In this document: in pieces, positions 50,208-59,195 of the stretch
How positions within the stretch are numbered: position 1 is the stretch's first letter
How the letters are laid out: each line of letters opens with the position of its first letter
Source: Halogranum amylolyticum
Lineage (GTDB): Archaea > Halobacteriota > Halobacteria > Halobacteriales > Haloferacaceae
Assembly (NCBI RefSeq): GCF_900110465.1
Contig: NZ_FODV01000023.1
Location: 1-64,000, forward strand
Direction of reading: 5' to 3'
Length of the DNA: 64,000 bases
Position numbers and translations under genes: made by a program
The notes under the pieces: generated by a model
The model's database searches: none
Told to the model about the DNA's origin: nothing
What the model saw: the letters and a program-made list of their open reading frames with translations, nothing else

Positions 50208-52690
50208 TGCGCCCGAGGCTCCAGCGACTCGTCGACCGCGGCGACGCGTGGATCGTCGACCGCCCCGGTCGGGTCGTCCTCGCCTTCCTCCTCGTGACTG
50301 CCGTCTTCGGCGTCGGTCTGGCGAACGTCTCGACCGAGACCGGCACCGAGTCGTTCTCCGAGGACCTCCCCGAGCAACGGGCGCTCGACGCCGTCACCGA
50401 CCGGTTCGAGGACCCCTTCGACCCGGACCCGCAGACGACGCAGCTGATCCAGTCCGGCGAGAACGTCGTCTCGAAACCCGGGCTCGTCCGGATGGCCGAG
50501 GCGCAGTACCGCCTCGCGGAGCGTCCCGACCTGCGGGTCGTCTCGACCCGGAGCGCCGCCTCGACGGTCGCGACCCGGCTTGATCCCGCGGCGACGACGT
50601 TGGAGGCTCAACGTGACGTGCTCCGCCGAGCGCCGCCGGACGCCGTCAGGCAGGCGGTCCGTGAGACGGCTGCCGAGAACCCCGCGTTCGTCCGTCTGCT
50701 GAGCAGGGATTTCAACCGACGGAGCGCGACGGCGTCGGCCACCGTCGCCGTCGTCGAACACGACGTCCCGGGCGACCCCGCCGAACAGGGAGAGACGGGG
50801 GAGCTCACTCGCATCCAGCGGACGAGCCAGCGCGTCGTCGCGACCGTCGGCGGCGATATCCGCGTGTTCGGGGCGGGCATTATCAACGACGAGTTCTCGA
50901 CGGTCATCGGCGACTCGCTGCTCGTGGTGATTCCGGCCGCAGTCGTCCTCCTCGTCGGCTTCCTGCTTCTCGCGTACCGCGATCTCGTCGATCTCCTGCT
51001 CGGGATGGTCGCGCTCGGGACGACGATCGTCTGGACGCTCGGCTTCATGGGGCTCGTCGGCATCCCGTTCAGCCAGATCCTCATCGCCGTCCCGCCGCTG
51101 CTCTTGGCGGTCGGGATCGACTTCGGCATCCACGCCATCAATCGCTTCCGCGAGGAGAAAACGACGGGAGCCGACCGCGAGACGGCGATGCGTCGCACCA
51201 CCGACCAACTGCTCGTCGCCTTCTTTCTCGTGACGGCCACCAGCGTCGTCGGCTTCGCCGCCAACCTCGTCAGCGGTCTCCCGCCGATCCGGGAGTTCGG
51301 CGTCGTCGCCTCGGTCGGCATCGTCTTCGCCTTCCTCGTCTTCGGCGTCTTCCTCCCCGCGCTGAAGATGTACACCGACGACCTGCGAGAGCGGTACCCG
51401 GGCGTCCCGACGTTCAGCCAGGCGCCGCTGGCCTCCGCGGAGTCGACGGTCGGCGGCGTGCTGCGCGTCGGCGTCGTCGTCGGTCGTCGCGCCCCGCTTG
51501 CGGTCGTCGCCGTCGCGCTCGTGACTGCCGCCGGCGCCGGCGTCTACGCCACCGGCGTCGACACCACGTTCACCCAGGAGCAGTTCCTCCCACCGGAGGA
51601 GACGCCGGCGTACCTCGCGTCGCTCCCTGAACCGTTCAGGCCGAGCGAGTACACCATCACGCGCGACATCAACTTCCTCGAGGACAGCTTCGAGGCGAGC
51701 GAAGGCGACCAGGTCGTCGTCTACGTCGAGGGACCGATGACGCGCGACGGCGCGCTCGAGTCGATGGCTCGCGCCGGCGACGACCCGCCGTCGACGTTCG
51801 TCCGCGACGGCCGCCGCGCCGAGGAGGAGAGCATCGTGACGCTCGTCCGGTTCCACGCCGCCCGTGACCCTGCGTTCGCCGCGCTCGTCGAACGCAACGA
51901 CGCCGACAGAAACGGAATCCCCGACGAGAACCTCGACCGAGTCTACGACGCGCTGTTCGCCTCGCCGGTCGGCGACGCGGCCGAGACGTATCTCACCGAC
52001 GACCGCCGGAGCGCCCGCGTCCTCTACACGGTGCAGGGCGACGCCGTCGACGCCGAGATCACCGCCGATGCCCGCGCCGTCGCCGACAAGTATCGATACA
52101 GGGCGACGGCGACGGGCGAGATCGTCGTCTTCCAAGCGATCGCGGATCTCATCTTCGAGTCGGCGATCCTCAGCCTCGCGCTCGCACTCGTCGGCACCGG
52201 GGTCTTCCTCGTCGTCGCCTTCGCGGCGCTGGAGGGACGACCCTCGCTGGGGCTCGTGAACCTCCTACCCATCGTGCTGACCGTCACCTTCGTCGCGGCG
52301 ACGATGCGACTCGTCGGCTACTCGCTGAACGCCTTCACCGCCACCGTACTCGCCATGACCATCGGTCTAGGCATCGACTACTCGGTCCACGTCGTCCACC
52401 GGTTCGTCGACGAACTCGACGCCGGTAGCGACCCCGTCACGGCGGCGACGGCAACGGTCGTCGGGACCGGCGGCGCGCTCGCCGGCAGCATGCTCACCAC
52501 CGTCTTCGGTATCGGCGTGCTGGTGCTCGCCGTCTTCCCCGCCATCGGCCAGTTCGGCGTTCTGGCGGCCACCAGCGTCGTCTACTCTTTTTTCTCGTCG
52601 ATGCTCGTGCTCCCGGCAGCGCTGCTGCTGTGGTCTCGGTTCGTAGGCCGGGAGACGACTGCCGCTGGGCAGGTGACGACCGAGAGTTAA
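50207..52690 (+). CDS. RND/MMPL-family transporter
   Basis: An 827-residue permease with the RND two-fold repeat: helix 1 at about 21-40, a soluble loop, helices from about 235 to 395 (PPLLLAVGIDFGIHAINRFREE), helix 7 near 425-445, a second soluble loop, and helices from about 650 to 810 (AMTIGLGIDYSVHVVHRFVDE). The GIDFG/GIDYS-H pairs are the MMPL/SSD proton-path motif. Haloarchaeal members export lipids or hydrophobic compounds; the cargo here is unknown. It is co-translated with the secreted CARDB-like protein. Confidence 0.9.
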   Translation: MRPRLQRLVDRGDAWIVDRPGRVVLAFLLVTAVFGVGLANVSTETGTESFSEDLPEQRALDAVTDRFEDPFDPDPQTTQLIQSGENVVSKPGLVRMAEAQYRLAERPDLRVVSTRSAASTVATRLDPAATTLEAQRDVLRRAPPDAVRQAVRETAAENPAFVRLLSRDFNRRSATASATVAVVEHDVPGDPAEQGETGELTRIQRTSQRVVATVGGDIRVFGAGIINDEFSTVIGDSLLVVIPAAVVLLVGFLLLAYRDLVDLLLGMVALGTTIVWTLGFMGLVGIPFSQILIAVPPLLLAVGIDFGIHAINRFREEKTTGADRETAMRRTTDQLLVAFFLVTATSVVGFAANLVSGLPPIREFGVVASVGIVFAFLVFGVFLPALKMYTDDLRERYPGVPTFSQAPLASAESTVGGVLRVGVVVGRRAPLAVVAVALVTAAGAGVYATGVDTTFTQEQFLPPEETPAYLASLPEPFRPSEYTITRDINFLEDSFEASEGDQVVVYVEGPMTRDGALESMARAGDDPPSTFVRDGRRAEEESIVTLVRFHAARDPAFAALVERNDADRNGIPDENLDRVYDALFASPVGDAAETYLTDDRRSARVLYTVQGDAVDAEITADARAVADKYRYRATATGEIVVFQAIADLIFESAILSLALALVGTGVFLVVAFAALEGRPSLGLVNLLPIVLTVTFVAATMRLVGYSLNAFTATVLAMTIGLGIDYSVHVVHRFVDELDAGSDPVTAATATVVGTGGALAGSMLTTVFGIGVLVLAVFPAIGQFGVLAATSVVYSFFSSMLVLPAALLLWSRFVGRETTAAGQVTTES

Positions 52691-52792
52691 CTACCTGGCG
52701 TCACCGTGTCACGTTCGCCACGTGGGTGGTGGGATCGGTCGCACCCGCGACTTCAACTACTGGCAAAACCAGCAAACTGCCGAGGGGAACGT

Positions 52793-53212
52793 TCAGAAAA
52801 ACAGCGCGGTTCCGACGGCGACACCGAGGGTGAAACAGGTCACCGACAGTAGCAACACGGCAGCGGGCCGAGAGACCAGTTCCGTCAGCCGGGTCCAGTG
52901 GTCGTCGTACGTGGCTCCGAGGTGGCGGCGGACCTGCTCGAACTGTGGCCCGCGACGGACCGGCCCGTTTCCACCGTCGAACTCGACGACTCCACAGCCG
53001 GCGAGTTTCGGTAGATGCGTCTGCTGGAGCGAGACGTAGAAACTGCGGGCGAGACCGTCGTGGACCGCCTCCGGACTCGTCCCGTCGACGAGGCTGTCGA
53101 CGAGCGCTTCGAGCGTCACCTCGTCCGTCCCGTCGAGAACCTTGAGAACTGCACGCCGCCGATCGTTCCCGAGGAGTCGGTAGATTTGGCTCTCGGTCAG
53201 TGTTTCGTTCAT
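52793..53212 (-). CDS. DUF7344-type winged-helix protein with C-terminal membrane helix (paralog 3)
   Basis: A 139-residue protein. LTESQIYRLLGNDRRRAVLK and YVSLQQTHLPKLAGCGVVEF match the DUF7344 pattern; it lacks the long linker of the other two paralogs and ends with one membrane helix (AAVLLLSVTCFTLGVAVGTA). It converges with the RND gene and is next to the MoxR/DUF58 operon. A regulator held at the membrane is likely; targets are unknown. Confidence 0.8.
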   Translation of the reverse strand: MNETLTESQIYRLLGNDRRRAVLKVLDGTDEVTLEALVDSLVDGTSPEAVHDGLARSFYVSLQQTHLPKLAGCGVVEFDGGNGPVRRGPQFEQVRRHLGATYDDHWTRLTELVSRPAAVLLLSVTCFTLGVAVGTALFF

Positions 53213-53317
53213 CTCGGGATTCCTCTTGACATGTTGGTACTACGCGTGGCTACATGGTCTTTCTGCGGTCTGTTGGCTCGACACACACTCAGACGTTCTG
53301 ATATGTTACGCTCTCGT

Positions 53318-54175
53318 TCACTCGGTCCACACCCGCGTGAACGACTCGAAGAAGCCGTCGCCGGTGTCGACGGGGACGTACGCGGCACCTCTGTCCTGAC
53401 ACTCGTCGGCGACGGCGGTGACGTGGTCCGTCAGTCGCTCGCGGTAGCGCTCGCGGAGGCGCGACCCGAAGTACGTCCGGAGCTGCTGGGGCGACTCGAC
53501 GTCCTCGAACCGGGTGTCGCCGGCGGCGGGCGGGTCCCACTCGTCGGGCGTCAACACCCCCGCGACGACGAGATGGTGGTCCGCCAGCGCGTCCAGCGCC
53601 TCGCCGAAGGTGGCAGGGTCGGTCAGACAGTCGCTGGCGACGAGCACCAACGACTTCGTGTGGATGGTGGCGGCGTACTCCTCGAACGACCGCACGAAGT
53701 CGGTACTCGAAGTCGGCGTCCGCTCGTTGAGCAGTTCGATGAGTTCGAGCACCGTCCCCCGGTTCGACCGCCCGCTGTCGAGTCGCTCCGCGGTCTCGCC
53801 GAAGGCGGCGAAGCGGAAGTCGTTGCCTTCCGCTGCGGTCAGGTAGGCGAAGCCGAGCCCGAGTTTCGCGCCGTACTCGTACTTGTTCGTCTCGCCCTCG
53901 CCGAACGCCATCGACGCGCTCTCGTCTAAGAGGACGTGGACCGTCAGGTTGCGCTCGGCCTCGTACTGCTTGATGAACAGGTCGTCGGTGCGGGCATACA
54001 CCTTCCAGTCGATGAGGCGCGTGTCGTCGCCCGGCGCGTACGGGCGGTAGTCTTTGAACGTCAACCCCTCGCCGACCGTCTGGGCGACCTGCTCGCCCTG
54101 GAAGATGCTGCTGATGCGGCGCTTTCGGGCGGTCGCGAACGCCTCGATCTCGTCGAGGAACTCCGGGGTGATCAT
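53318..54175 (-). CDS. DUF58 protein with VWA-like domain
   Basis: A 285-residue protein with GLTFKDYRPYAPGDDTRLID near 37-56, the DUF58 core, then a VWA-like VHVLLDESASMAFGEGETNK with the MIDAS DxSxS. It is the usual partner of MoxR ATPases in maturation of complexes or metal insertion. ATG 54175 starts the conserved MITPEFLDEIEAF. A 76-nt gap separates it from the MoxR gene; it is the last gene of the operon that begins at 60994. Confidence 0.88.
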   Translation of the reverse strand: MITPEFLDEIEAFATARKRRISSIFQGEQVAQTVGEGLTFKDYRPYAPGDDTRLIDWKVYARTDDLFIKQYEAERNLTVHVLLDESASMAFGEGETNKYEYGAKLGLGFAYLTAAEGNDFRFAAFGETAERLDSGRSNRGTVLELIELLNERTPTSSTDFVRSFEEYAATIHTKSLVLVASDCLTDPATFGEALDALADHHLVVAGVLTPDEWDPPAAGDTRFEDVESPQQLRTYFGSRLRERYRERLTDHVTAVADECQDRGAAYVPVDTGDGFFESFTRVWTE

Positions 54176-54251
54176 GGCGGGTCGTCTCCTTCCGTCGTCT
54201 CCATCCGTCTCCTCTCGTCGCCCCCGTTCGTCCCCGCTGGGCTCGATTCGC

Positions 54252-55289
54252 TCACAGCAACTCGGCGACGACGTCGTCGGCCGTCGTCCCCTGCCGCTCG
54301 GCGCGGAAGTCGAGGATGAGGCGGTGTCTGAGCACCGGGGCGGCCATCGCCTCGACGTCCTCGCGCTTGACGTGTGTCCGCCCGTCAAGCAGCGCGCGCG
54401 CCTTCGCGGCGACGACGAGCCCCATGCTCGCCCGCGGACTCGCCCCGAAGTCGACGTGTTCGGCGTCGCGGGTCCGCCGGACGAGCTCGATGGCCGACAG
54501 TTGGAGGTCGTCGGCGATGGGCACCTGTCGGGTGAGCTCCTGGACGCGCTGCAACTCGCTCGCCGACAGCACCGTCTCGACGGGGATCGACGGGTTCAGA
54601 CTCCGCGTGTAGCGGTTGACGATCTCCTCCTCCTCGTCGAGGGCCGGATAGTCGAGGAGGATCTTCATCAGGAAGCGGTCGGACTGTGCCTCCGGCAGCG
54701 GGTAGGTGCCCTCCTGGTCGATGGGGTTCTGCGTCGCCAAGAGGAAGAACGGTCGCGGCAGTTGGTACGTCTCGCCGCCGACGGTCACCTGCTTCTCCTG
54801 CATCGCCTCGAGCAGCGCCGCCTGCGTCTTCGGCGTCGCGCGGTTGATCTCGTCGGCCAACACGACGTTGGCGAACACCGGCCCGCGCTCGAAGACGAAC
54901 TCTCGGCCTCGATCCGTCTCGCGAATGAGCTCCGTCCCCGTGATGTCGGAGGGCATCAGGTCCGGCGTGTTCTGGATGCGCGAGAAGGAGAGATCCGTCA
55001 CCGACGCGAGCGTCCGCACCATGAGCGTCTTGCCCAGCCCGGGGTTCGACTCCAGCAGAGCGTTGCCGTCACACAGCAGACTGGCGAGCAGTTGCTCTAT
55101 CACCGCCTCCTGTCCGACGATGCGCTTGCCGACCTCCGTGCGCACCCGGTCGAGCGTCCGGGCGACGGTCTCGAGGTCGAACTCCTCGGCCGCCGCTTCC
55201 CGCTCTGTCCCGTCCTCGGTCTCCGTCCCCGCTCGTCCCGTGGTCTCTACCTCTGTCTCGCCGCCGTTCTCTCTGGTCTCGTCGGTCAC
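54252..55289 (-). CDS. MoxR-family AAA+ ATPase
   Basis: A 345-residue AAA+ protein. Walker A ESNPGLGKTLMVRT near 87-100, Walker B VVLADEINRATPKTQAALLE near 145-164, sensor FLLATQNPIDQEGTYPLPEA and Arg finger AQSDRFLM. The first 45 residues are an acidic extension. The GTG start at 55289 overlaps the stop of the DUF7502-like gene (GTGA); the much longer upstream in-frame extension is Arg-rich and not coding. It acts as a chaperone with the DUF58 and VWA proteins of the operon. Confidence 0.9.
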   Translation of the reverse strand: MTDETRENGGETEVETTGRAGTETEDGTEREAAAEEFDLETVARTLDRVRTEVGKRIVGQEAVIEQLLASLLCDGNALLESNPGLGKTLMVRTLASVTDLSFSRIQNTPDLMPSDITGTELIRETDRGREFVFERGPVFANVVLADEINRATPKTQAALLEAMQEKQVTVGGETYQLPRPFFLLATQNPIDQEGTYPLPEAQSDRFLMKILLDYPALDEEEEIVNRYTRSLNPSIPVETVLSASELQRVQELTRQVPIADDLQLSAIELVRRTRDAEHVDFGASPRASMGLVVAAKARALLDGRTHVKREDVEAMAAPVLRHRLILDFRAERQGTTADDVVAELL

Positions 55290-56158
55290 GCTTCTTCCTC
55301 CCGTATCCGCAGGTTGTACTCGCGGATGAGCTCCGCGTCCTCCAACACCTCGTCCGGCGCGAAACCCGCCCGCTGGGACTCGACTGCGGTGTCGCCGGCG
55401 AAGCCGCCGGTGTTGTAGACGCGTTCCTCGACGCCGTCTGCACCGCCGCCGACGTCGACGGAGACTGGCAACTCCTCGCTGCCGGCCTCGACGTCCTCCG
55501 GTTCGCCGAGCACGAGCGACCCGTCGCGGAGCGTCTCGCCGCCGTCGCCGCCCTCGGACGTCGGCCCGCCGCGTCCGCCGTCGCCCCCACCGCCGCCGAA
55601 CCGGGCGTCGACGTCGAAGTCGTCGATGTCGAGCCCTTCGATCGTCACCTGCGCGGTCACGAGCGACAGGACGAGCAGGAGCACGAGGACGACGGCCAGT
55701 CGACGACTGTCGACCAGTTTCGCGCTCGACGTGTCGCGCAGTCGGGCCAGCACGTCGTCGTACAGCGCCCGCGCCATCGGGCCGCGCTCGTCGCGGACCC
55801 GGACGTCGCGGGCCGTCCGCAGCGCCTCGTCGACCGCGGGGTTCGCCCGTTCGAACCGTTCGACGACCGGCCGTCGAGTGCGCAGGCGGACGCCCAGCAC
55901 GAACGCGACGACGGTCGTGACCGCGACGACGGCGAGTCGGACGTCCCGATCGACGACCGGCCCGAGCGTCCCTACGAAGAGGTTGACAGCGAGTCCGGCG
56001 AGCGCCGCCTCGGTGACGGCGTGGACGAACGCCGCCTTCTGCCCCTCGCGGCGCACCTGCCGGATCGCGGCGGCGATGCGGGTCGCGCTGTCGCGTCCCT
56101 TCCGTTTCCCCCACCGCGTCCGTCCCGTCCCCTCGTCTCCGTCGCTCCCGGCGCTCAC
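55286..56158 (-). CDS. DUF7502-like membrane protein of the MoxR operon
   Basis: A 290-residue protein with a basic N-terminus, two helices at about 50-90, an Arg-rich loop, a helix at about 152-170 and a Gly/Asp/Glu-rich outside domain to the end. It resembles DUF7502, found only in haloarchaeal MoxR/VWA operons; no activity is known. The GTG start (56158) overlaps the coiled-coil gene stop, and its stop overlaps the MoxR start, so all are co-translated. Confidence 0.8.
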   Translation of the reverse strand: MSAGSDGDEGTGRTRWGKRKGRDSATRIAAAIRQVRREGQKAAFVHAVTEAALAGLAVNLFVGTLGPVVDRDVRLAVVAVTTVVAFVLGVRLRTRRPVVERFERANPAVDEALRTARDVRVRDERGPMARALYDDVLARLRDTSSAKLVDSRRLAVVLVLLLVLSLVTAQVTIEGLDIDDFDVDARFGGGGGDGGRGGPTSEGGDGGETLRDGSLVLGEPEDVEAGSEELPVSVDVGGGADGVEERVYNTGGFAGDTAVESQRAGFAPDEVLEDAELIREYNLRIREEEA

Positions 56159-56793
56159 GGCGACACCTCCGCGTCAGCGAGTCGGCTCGTCCCGCTACGG
56201 GCGGCCGCGAGCGCGTCCTCCAGTTGGCGGATGCGGTCGCGCAGGTCCTCGTTCTGTTGTTCGAGCGCACTCACCTCGCCCTCCAGCTGGTCGACCTCGC
56301 GGTCGAGCAGCTCGTTCTGTCGCTCGAGATCGCCGTTCCGGTCCGAGAGCGCGTCGTTGACGTCCTCGAGGTCGCTGTTCTCGCGTTCGAGTTCGAGCCG
56401 CTGGCGTTCGAGGTCGGAGACGCGTCGCTCGAGCGCCGACACCTGCGAGCGCACGCGGACGAGTTCGGCCCGCGTCGACTCCAACTCCGTGCGGGTCTCC
56501 TCGAGCGTTCCCTCGGTCTCCCTGAGCTCCTCGCCGACCTGCTGGATGTCGCTCTGTCGGGTCTCGAGACTCTCGTTCAGCTCGGCGAGCTGACCGCTCA
56601 CGCCGCTGATCTCGTCCTCTCTGGCGGCCAGATCTTCCCGGAGTGCCTCGTTCTCCGCCTCCAGTCGCTCGTTGCGCTCGACGAGGTCGTCGACGGACTG
56701 CTGATAGTACATCGTCGCGCCGGCGGTTCCTGCGACGGCGAGAACGACGAGGAACACGAACGTAAGGTTGATCGTCCGGCCGATATACGTCAT
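56155..56793 (-). CDS. Membrane-anchored coiled-coil protein
   Basis: A 212-residue protein: one membrane helix at 8-30 (INLTFVFLVVLAVAGTAGAT) followed by about 165 residues of nearly unbroken heptads rich in Glu, Leu and Arg (VERNERLEAENEALREDLAA and similar). It should form a long rod on one side of the membrane. ATG 56793 overlaps the VWA gene stop by ATGA; the longer frame upstream lies inside that gene. It probably scaffolds the MoxR/VWA complex. Confidence 0.85.
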   Translation of the reverse strand: MTYIGRTINLTFVFLVVLAVAGTAGATMYYQQSVDDLVERNERLEAENEALREDLAAREDEISGVSGQLAELNESLETRQSDIQQVGEELRETEGTLEETRTELESTRAELVRVRSQVSALERRVSDLERQRLELERENSDLEDVNDALSDRNGDLERQNELLDREVDQLEGEVSALEQQNEDLRDRIRQLEDALAAARSGTSRLADAEVSP

Positions 56794-59195
56794 CGTCCCC
56801 CTCCAGTAGGTGCGCCACGGTAGTATAGCTTGAGTCGACGCACTGCCACGTCGAGGAGGTAGACCACGAGCGCGACGGTCAGGAAGGCCCACGCGAGCGA
56901 CTCGCGGACGACCCGAACCTTCGTCGCCCGTTGCTTGGCGAAGTTCGCGATGGCCCGCCCCTCGTCGGGGGCGAACGTCCGGCCGCCGGTGGTCTCGGTC
57001 GCGCTCGCGAGCGTCGGCGACGGGCCGAAGGCGGCGTACTCCGCCGGGTAGTCGACCGCGTACTCGGCGTCGAGCAGCGTCTCGAACCCCGGTTCGGTGG
57101 GGACGACCGTCGCCTCGTAGCGCGTCTCGCCCACGCGGACGAACCGAACCTCCGGCGACGTCGGGCGGTCGTCGCCGACGTAGGTGGCCGTGACCGCCTC
57201 GCCGACGCGAGTGTCCGGCACGTCGAGCACGTTCGTCGCCTTCCGCTCGGGGTCGCCGACGGCCCAGTTGACGCCCTTCGTCAGGAGCAGCGAGTCCGGC
57301 CGGGCCAACAGTCCGTCGAGCGTCCCGTCGCTCCCGTAGGCCGTCACCGTCAGCACGCGCCCGAGCCCGTAGCGCCAGGTGGCGACGGCCGGGTCGCCGG
57401 AGCCGGACGCGACGAGGTAGTCCGCTCCCGGACGGACGCTGACGTCGTGGCTCTCTGTGGGGTTCGACTGCAGCGTCACGCCCGACGTGACGAAGTGGGT
57501 GTCGTCGACGACGGTGAGCACGTCCGCAGAGAACGGTCTGGAGTCGTCCTGGAACAGGAGGCGGAGTCGGTTCGTCTCGTCGGCACGGACGTACGTCCCA
57601 CCGGTCGTCTCGGCGACGATGCGGAGCAGCGACTCGTCGACGACGCTGCCGACGCCGACGGTGACGACTCGGGTGTCCCGCGCCGCCAGGCGGTCGGCCG
57701 CCGCGATGGTCGTCGGTGCCTGGCCGACGCCGTCGGAGATGAGGATGACGCTGCCGCCCTCGTCGCCCAGCATGTCGGCCGCACCGACGAGTCCCGCGCC
57801 GATGTTCGTCCCGCCGCCGGCCTGCAGTCGCCTGATGGTGTCTTCGACGACCGGCCGGGACGTCGCCAGTGGGGCCGGGTCGACGATGCGGTAGGCGGCG
57901 TCGTTGAACGCGACGACGCCCACCCGCTGGTCGTCGCCGAGCTGGTCGAGTACGTCGAGCGCCAGCGCCTTCTGGATGCGCATCCCAGCCGAGGCGCTCC
58001 CCGAGACGTCGACCAGCAGGACGACGTTCGCCGCGTCGCCGCCGCCGGCCTCGCCGGACTGGACGGGGAGCATCCCGCTAAGCGGTGAGGTGGCGTAGTC
58101 GCCGTTCTCGAAGGCGTTGCGCCCCCCGGTGACGACCAGCCCGTTGCCCTCGATGACGAACCGCTGGAGCGCGGCCACGTCGCCGAGGTCATCGGCGGCG
58201 ACGTCCTGGATCACGACCGCGGTGTACGGGTCGAGGTCCGAGGGGACCGACTCGGCGCGCGTCACGTCGTAGAGGTCGTCGAGTAGCGTCGCGAAGGGGT
58301 ACTCCCCGCGGGAGACGTACAGCACCGCCGGGCGGTCGACGACGCGGACCGAGAGCCGCGCGACGTCGTTGTCGTCGTAGACGTCCTCGCCGTCGAGCGT
58401 GGCGACGACGCGGTGGTCGCCGGTCGTCGCGAAGCTGTGCGTGAACTCGACGGCTTCGCCCGCCTCGGCGACCTGTCGTGTCACCACCTGCTGGCCGTCG
58501 ACCGTGACGGTCAGCGTCCGCGAGTCTCCCTCGCCGACGCCCGTCACGCGGACGAGGAAGGCGTTCTCGACGCCGACGCTCGTCTTCTCGGGGCCGGCGA
58601 CGTCGACCGCCCGCTCGACGTCCGACGGCTCCAGCGCGACGGTGTTCAGCGTCGTGTTCGCCCCGCGGGCGACCTCCGCAGCGGCGTCGAGGCTCCGCCC
58701 CCCGGTCACGCGGCCGTCCGAGACCAACACGAGACTGCCGTCGGGTCGACTGTGCTCGACGACGGCCTCGCCCAGTCGGGAGTCGGTGCCGCGGGCGACG
58801 GTGACCGTCGTGACGGGGACGCCGCCCGCCTCGATGTCGCGGACGAGACGCGCCGTGTCGACCGACGTGAGCGCCATGCTCTCGGAGTCATCGACGAGCA
58901 GCGTCACCTGGGGGTCGCCCGGCGTCTCGCGGACGGCGACGGCCGTCGGCCCGGCCGCCGCGACGAGTAGACAGCCGACGACGACGAGCCGCGTCAGGAA
59001 CAGCAGTCGGCGCTCCCCCCGTCCGGCGGTCGTCGGTCCCGTCGCCGAATCTCCCCGTCGAAAGAGGAGATACCAGAGGGCGAGCGCCGCGAGCGGGAGG
59101 CCGACGAGGACGAGCGGTCGATCGAAGCCGAGATCGAAGTCTAGCGGAATCGGGAGCGGGAGCTGCAGCCCCCCGACCGAGCGCGGTCCCGCCAT
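56790..59195 (-). CDS. VWA-domain membrane protein (BatA/B-like)
   Basis: An 801-residue protein with helices at about 30-47, 66-85 and near the C-terminus (770-788). A degenerate VWA-like segment with LLVDDSESMAL starts near 97. The main VWA domain at about 395-560 has the MIDAS DVSGSASAGMRIQKAL and NIGAGLVGAADML. An outside beta-rich domain follows. It belongs to the Bat/aerotolerance-type group found with MoxR ATPases. Starts and stops overlap with both neighbours. Confidence 0.87.
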   Translation of the reverse strand: MAGPRSVGGLQLPLPIPLDFDLGFDRPLVLVGLPLAALALWYLLFRRGDSATGPTTAGRGERRLLFLTRLVVVGCLLVAAAGPTAVAVRETPGDPQVTLLVDDSESMALTSVDTARLVRDIEAGGVPVTTVTVARGTDSRLGEAVVEHSRPDGSLVLVSDGRVTGGRSLDAAAEVARGANTTLNTVALEPSDVERAVDVAGPEKTSVGVENAFLVRVTGVGEGDSRTLTVTVDGQQVVTRQVAEAGEAVEFTHSFATTGDHRVVATLDGEDVYDDNDVARLSVRVVDRPAVLYVSRGEYPFATLLDDLYDVTRAESVPSDLDPYTAVVIQDVAADDLGDVAALQRFVIEGNGLVVTGGRNAFENGDYATSPLSGMLPVQSGEAGGGDAANVVLLVDVSGSASAGMRIQKALALDVLDQLGDDQRVGVVAFNDAAYRIVDPAPLATSRPVVEDTIRRLQAGGGTNIGAGLVGAADMLGDEGGSVILISDGVGQAPTTIAAADRLAARDTRVVTVGVGSVVDESLLRIVAETTGGTYVRADETNRLRLLFQDDSRPFSADVLTVVDDTHFVTSGVTLQSNPTESHDVSVRPGADYLVASGSGDPAVATWRYGLGRVLTVTAYGSDGTLDGLLARPDSLLLTKGVNWAVGDPERKATNVLDVPDTRVGEAVTATYVGDDRPTSPEVRFVRVGETRYEATVVPTEPGFETLLDAEYAVDYPAEYAAFGPSPTLASATETTGGRTFAPDEGRAIANFAKQRATKVRVVRESLAWAFLTVALVVYLLDVAVRRLKLYYRGAPTGGGR

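Noticed and set aside
54176..54251. 9-codon ORF ending on the DUF58 start as ATGA
   Set aside because: Too short to separate from chance; no good ribosome-binding site.
54252..56270. Reading the MoxR frame as one 672-residue protein
   Set aside because: The first half is Arg-rich and overlaps two real genes; a GTG start at 55289 with GTGA overlap gives the normal MoxR length.
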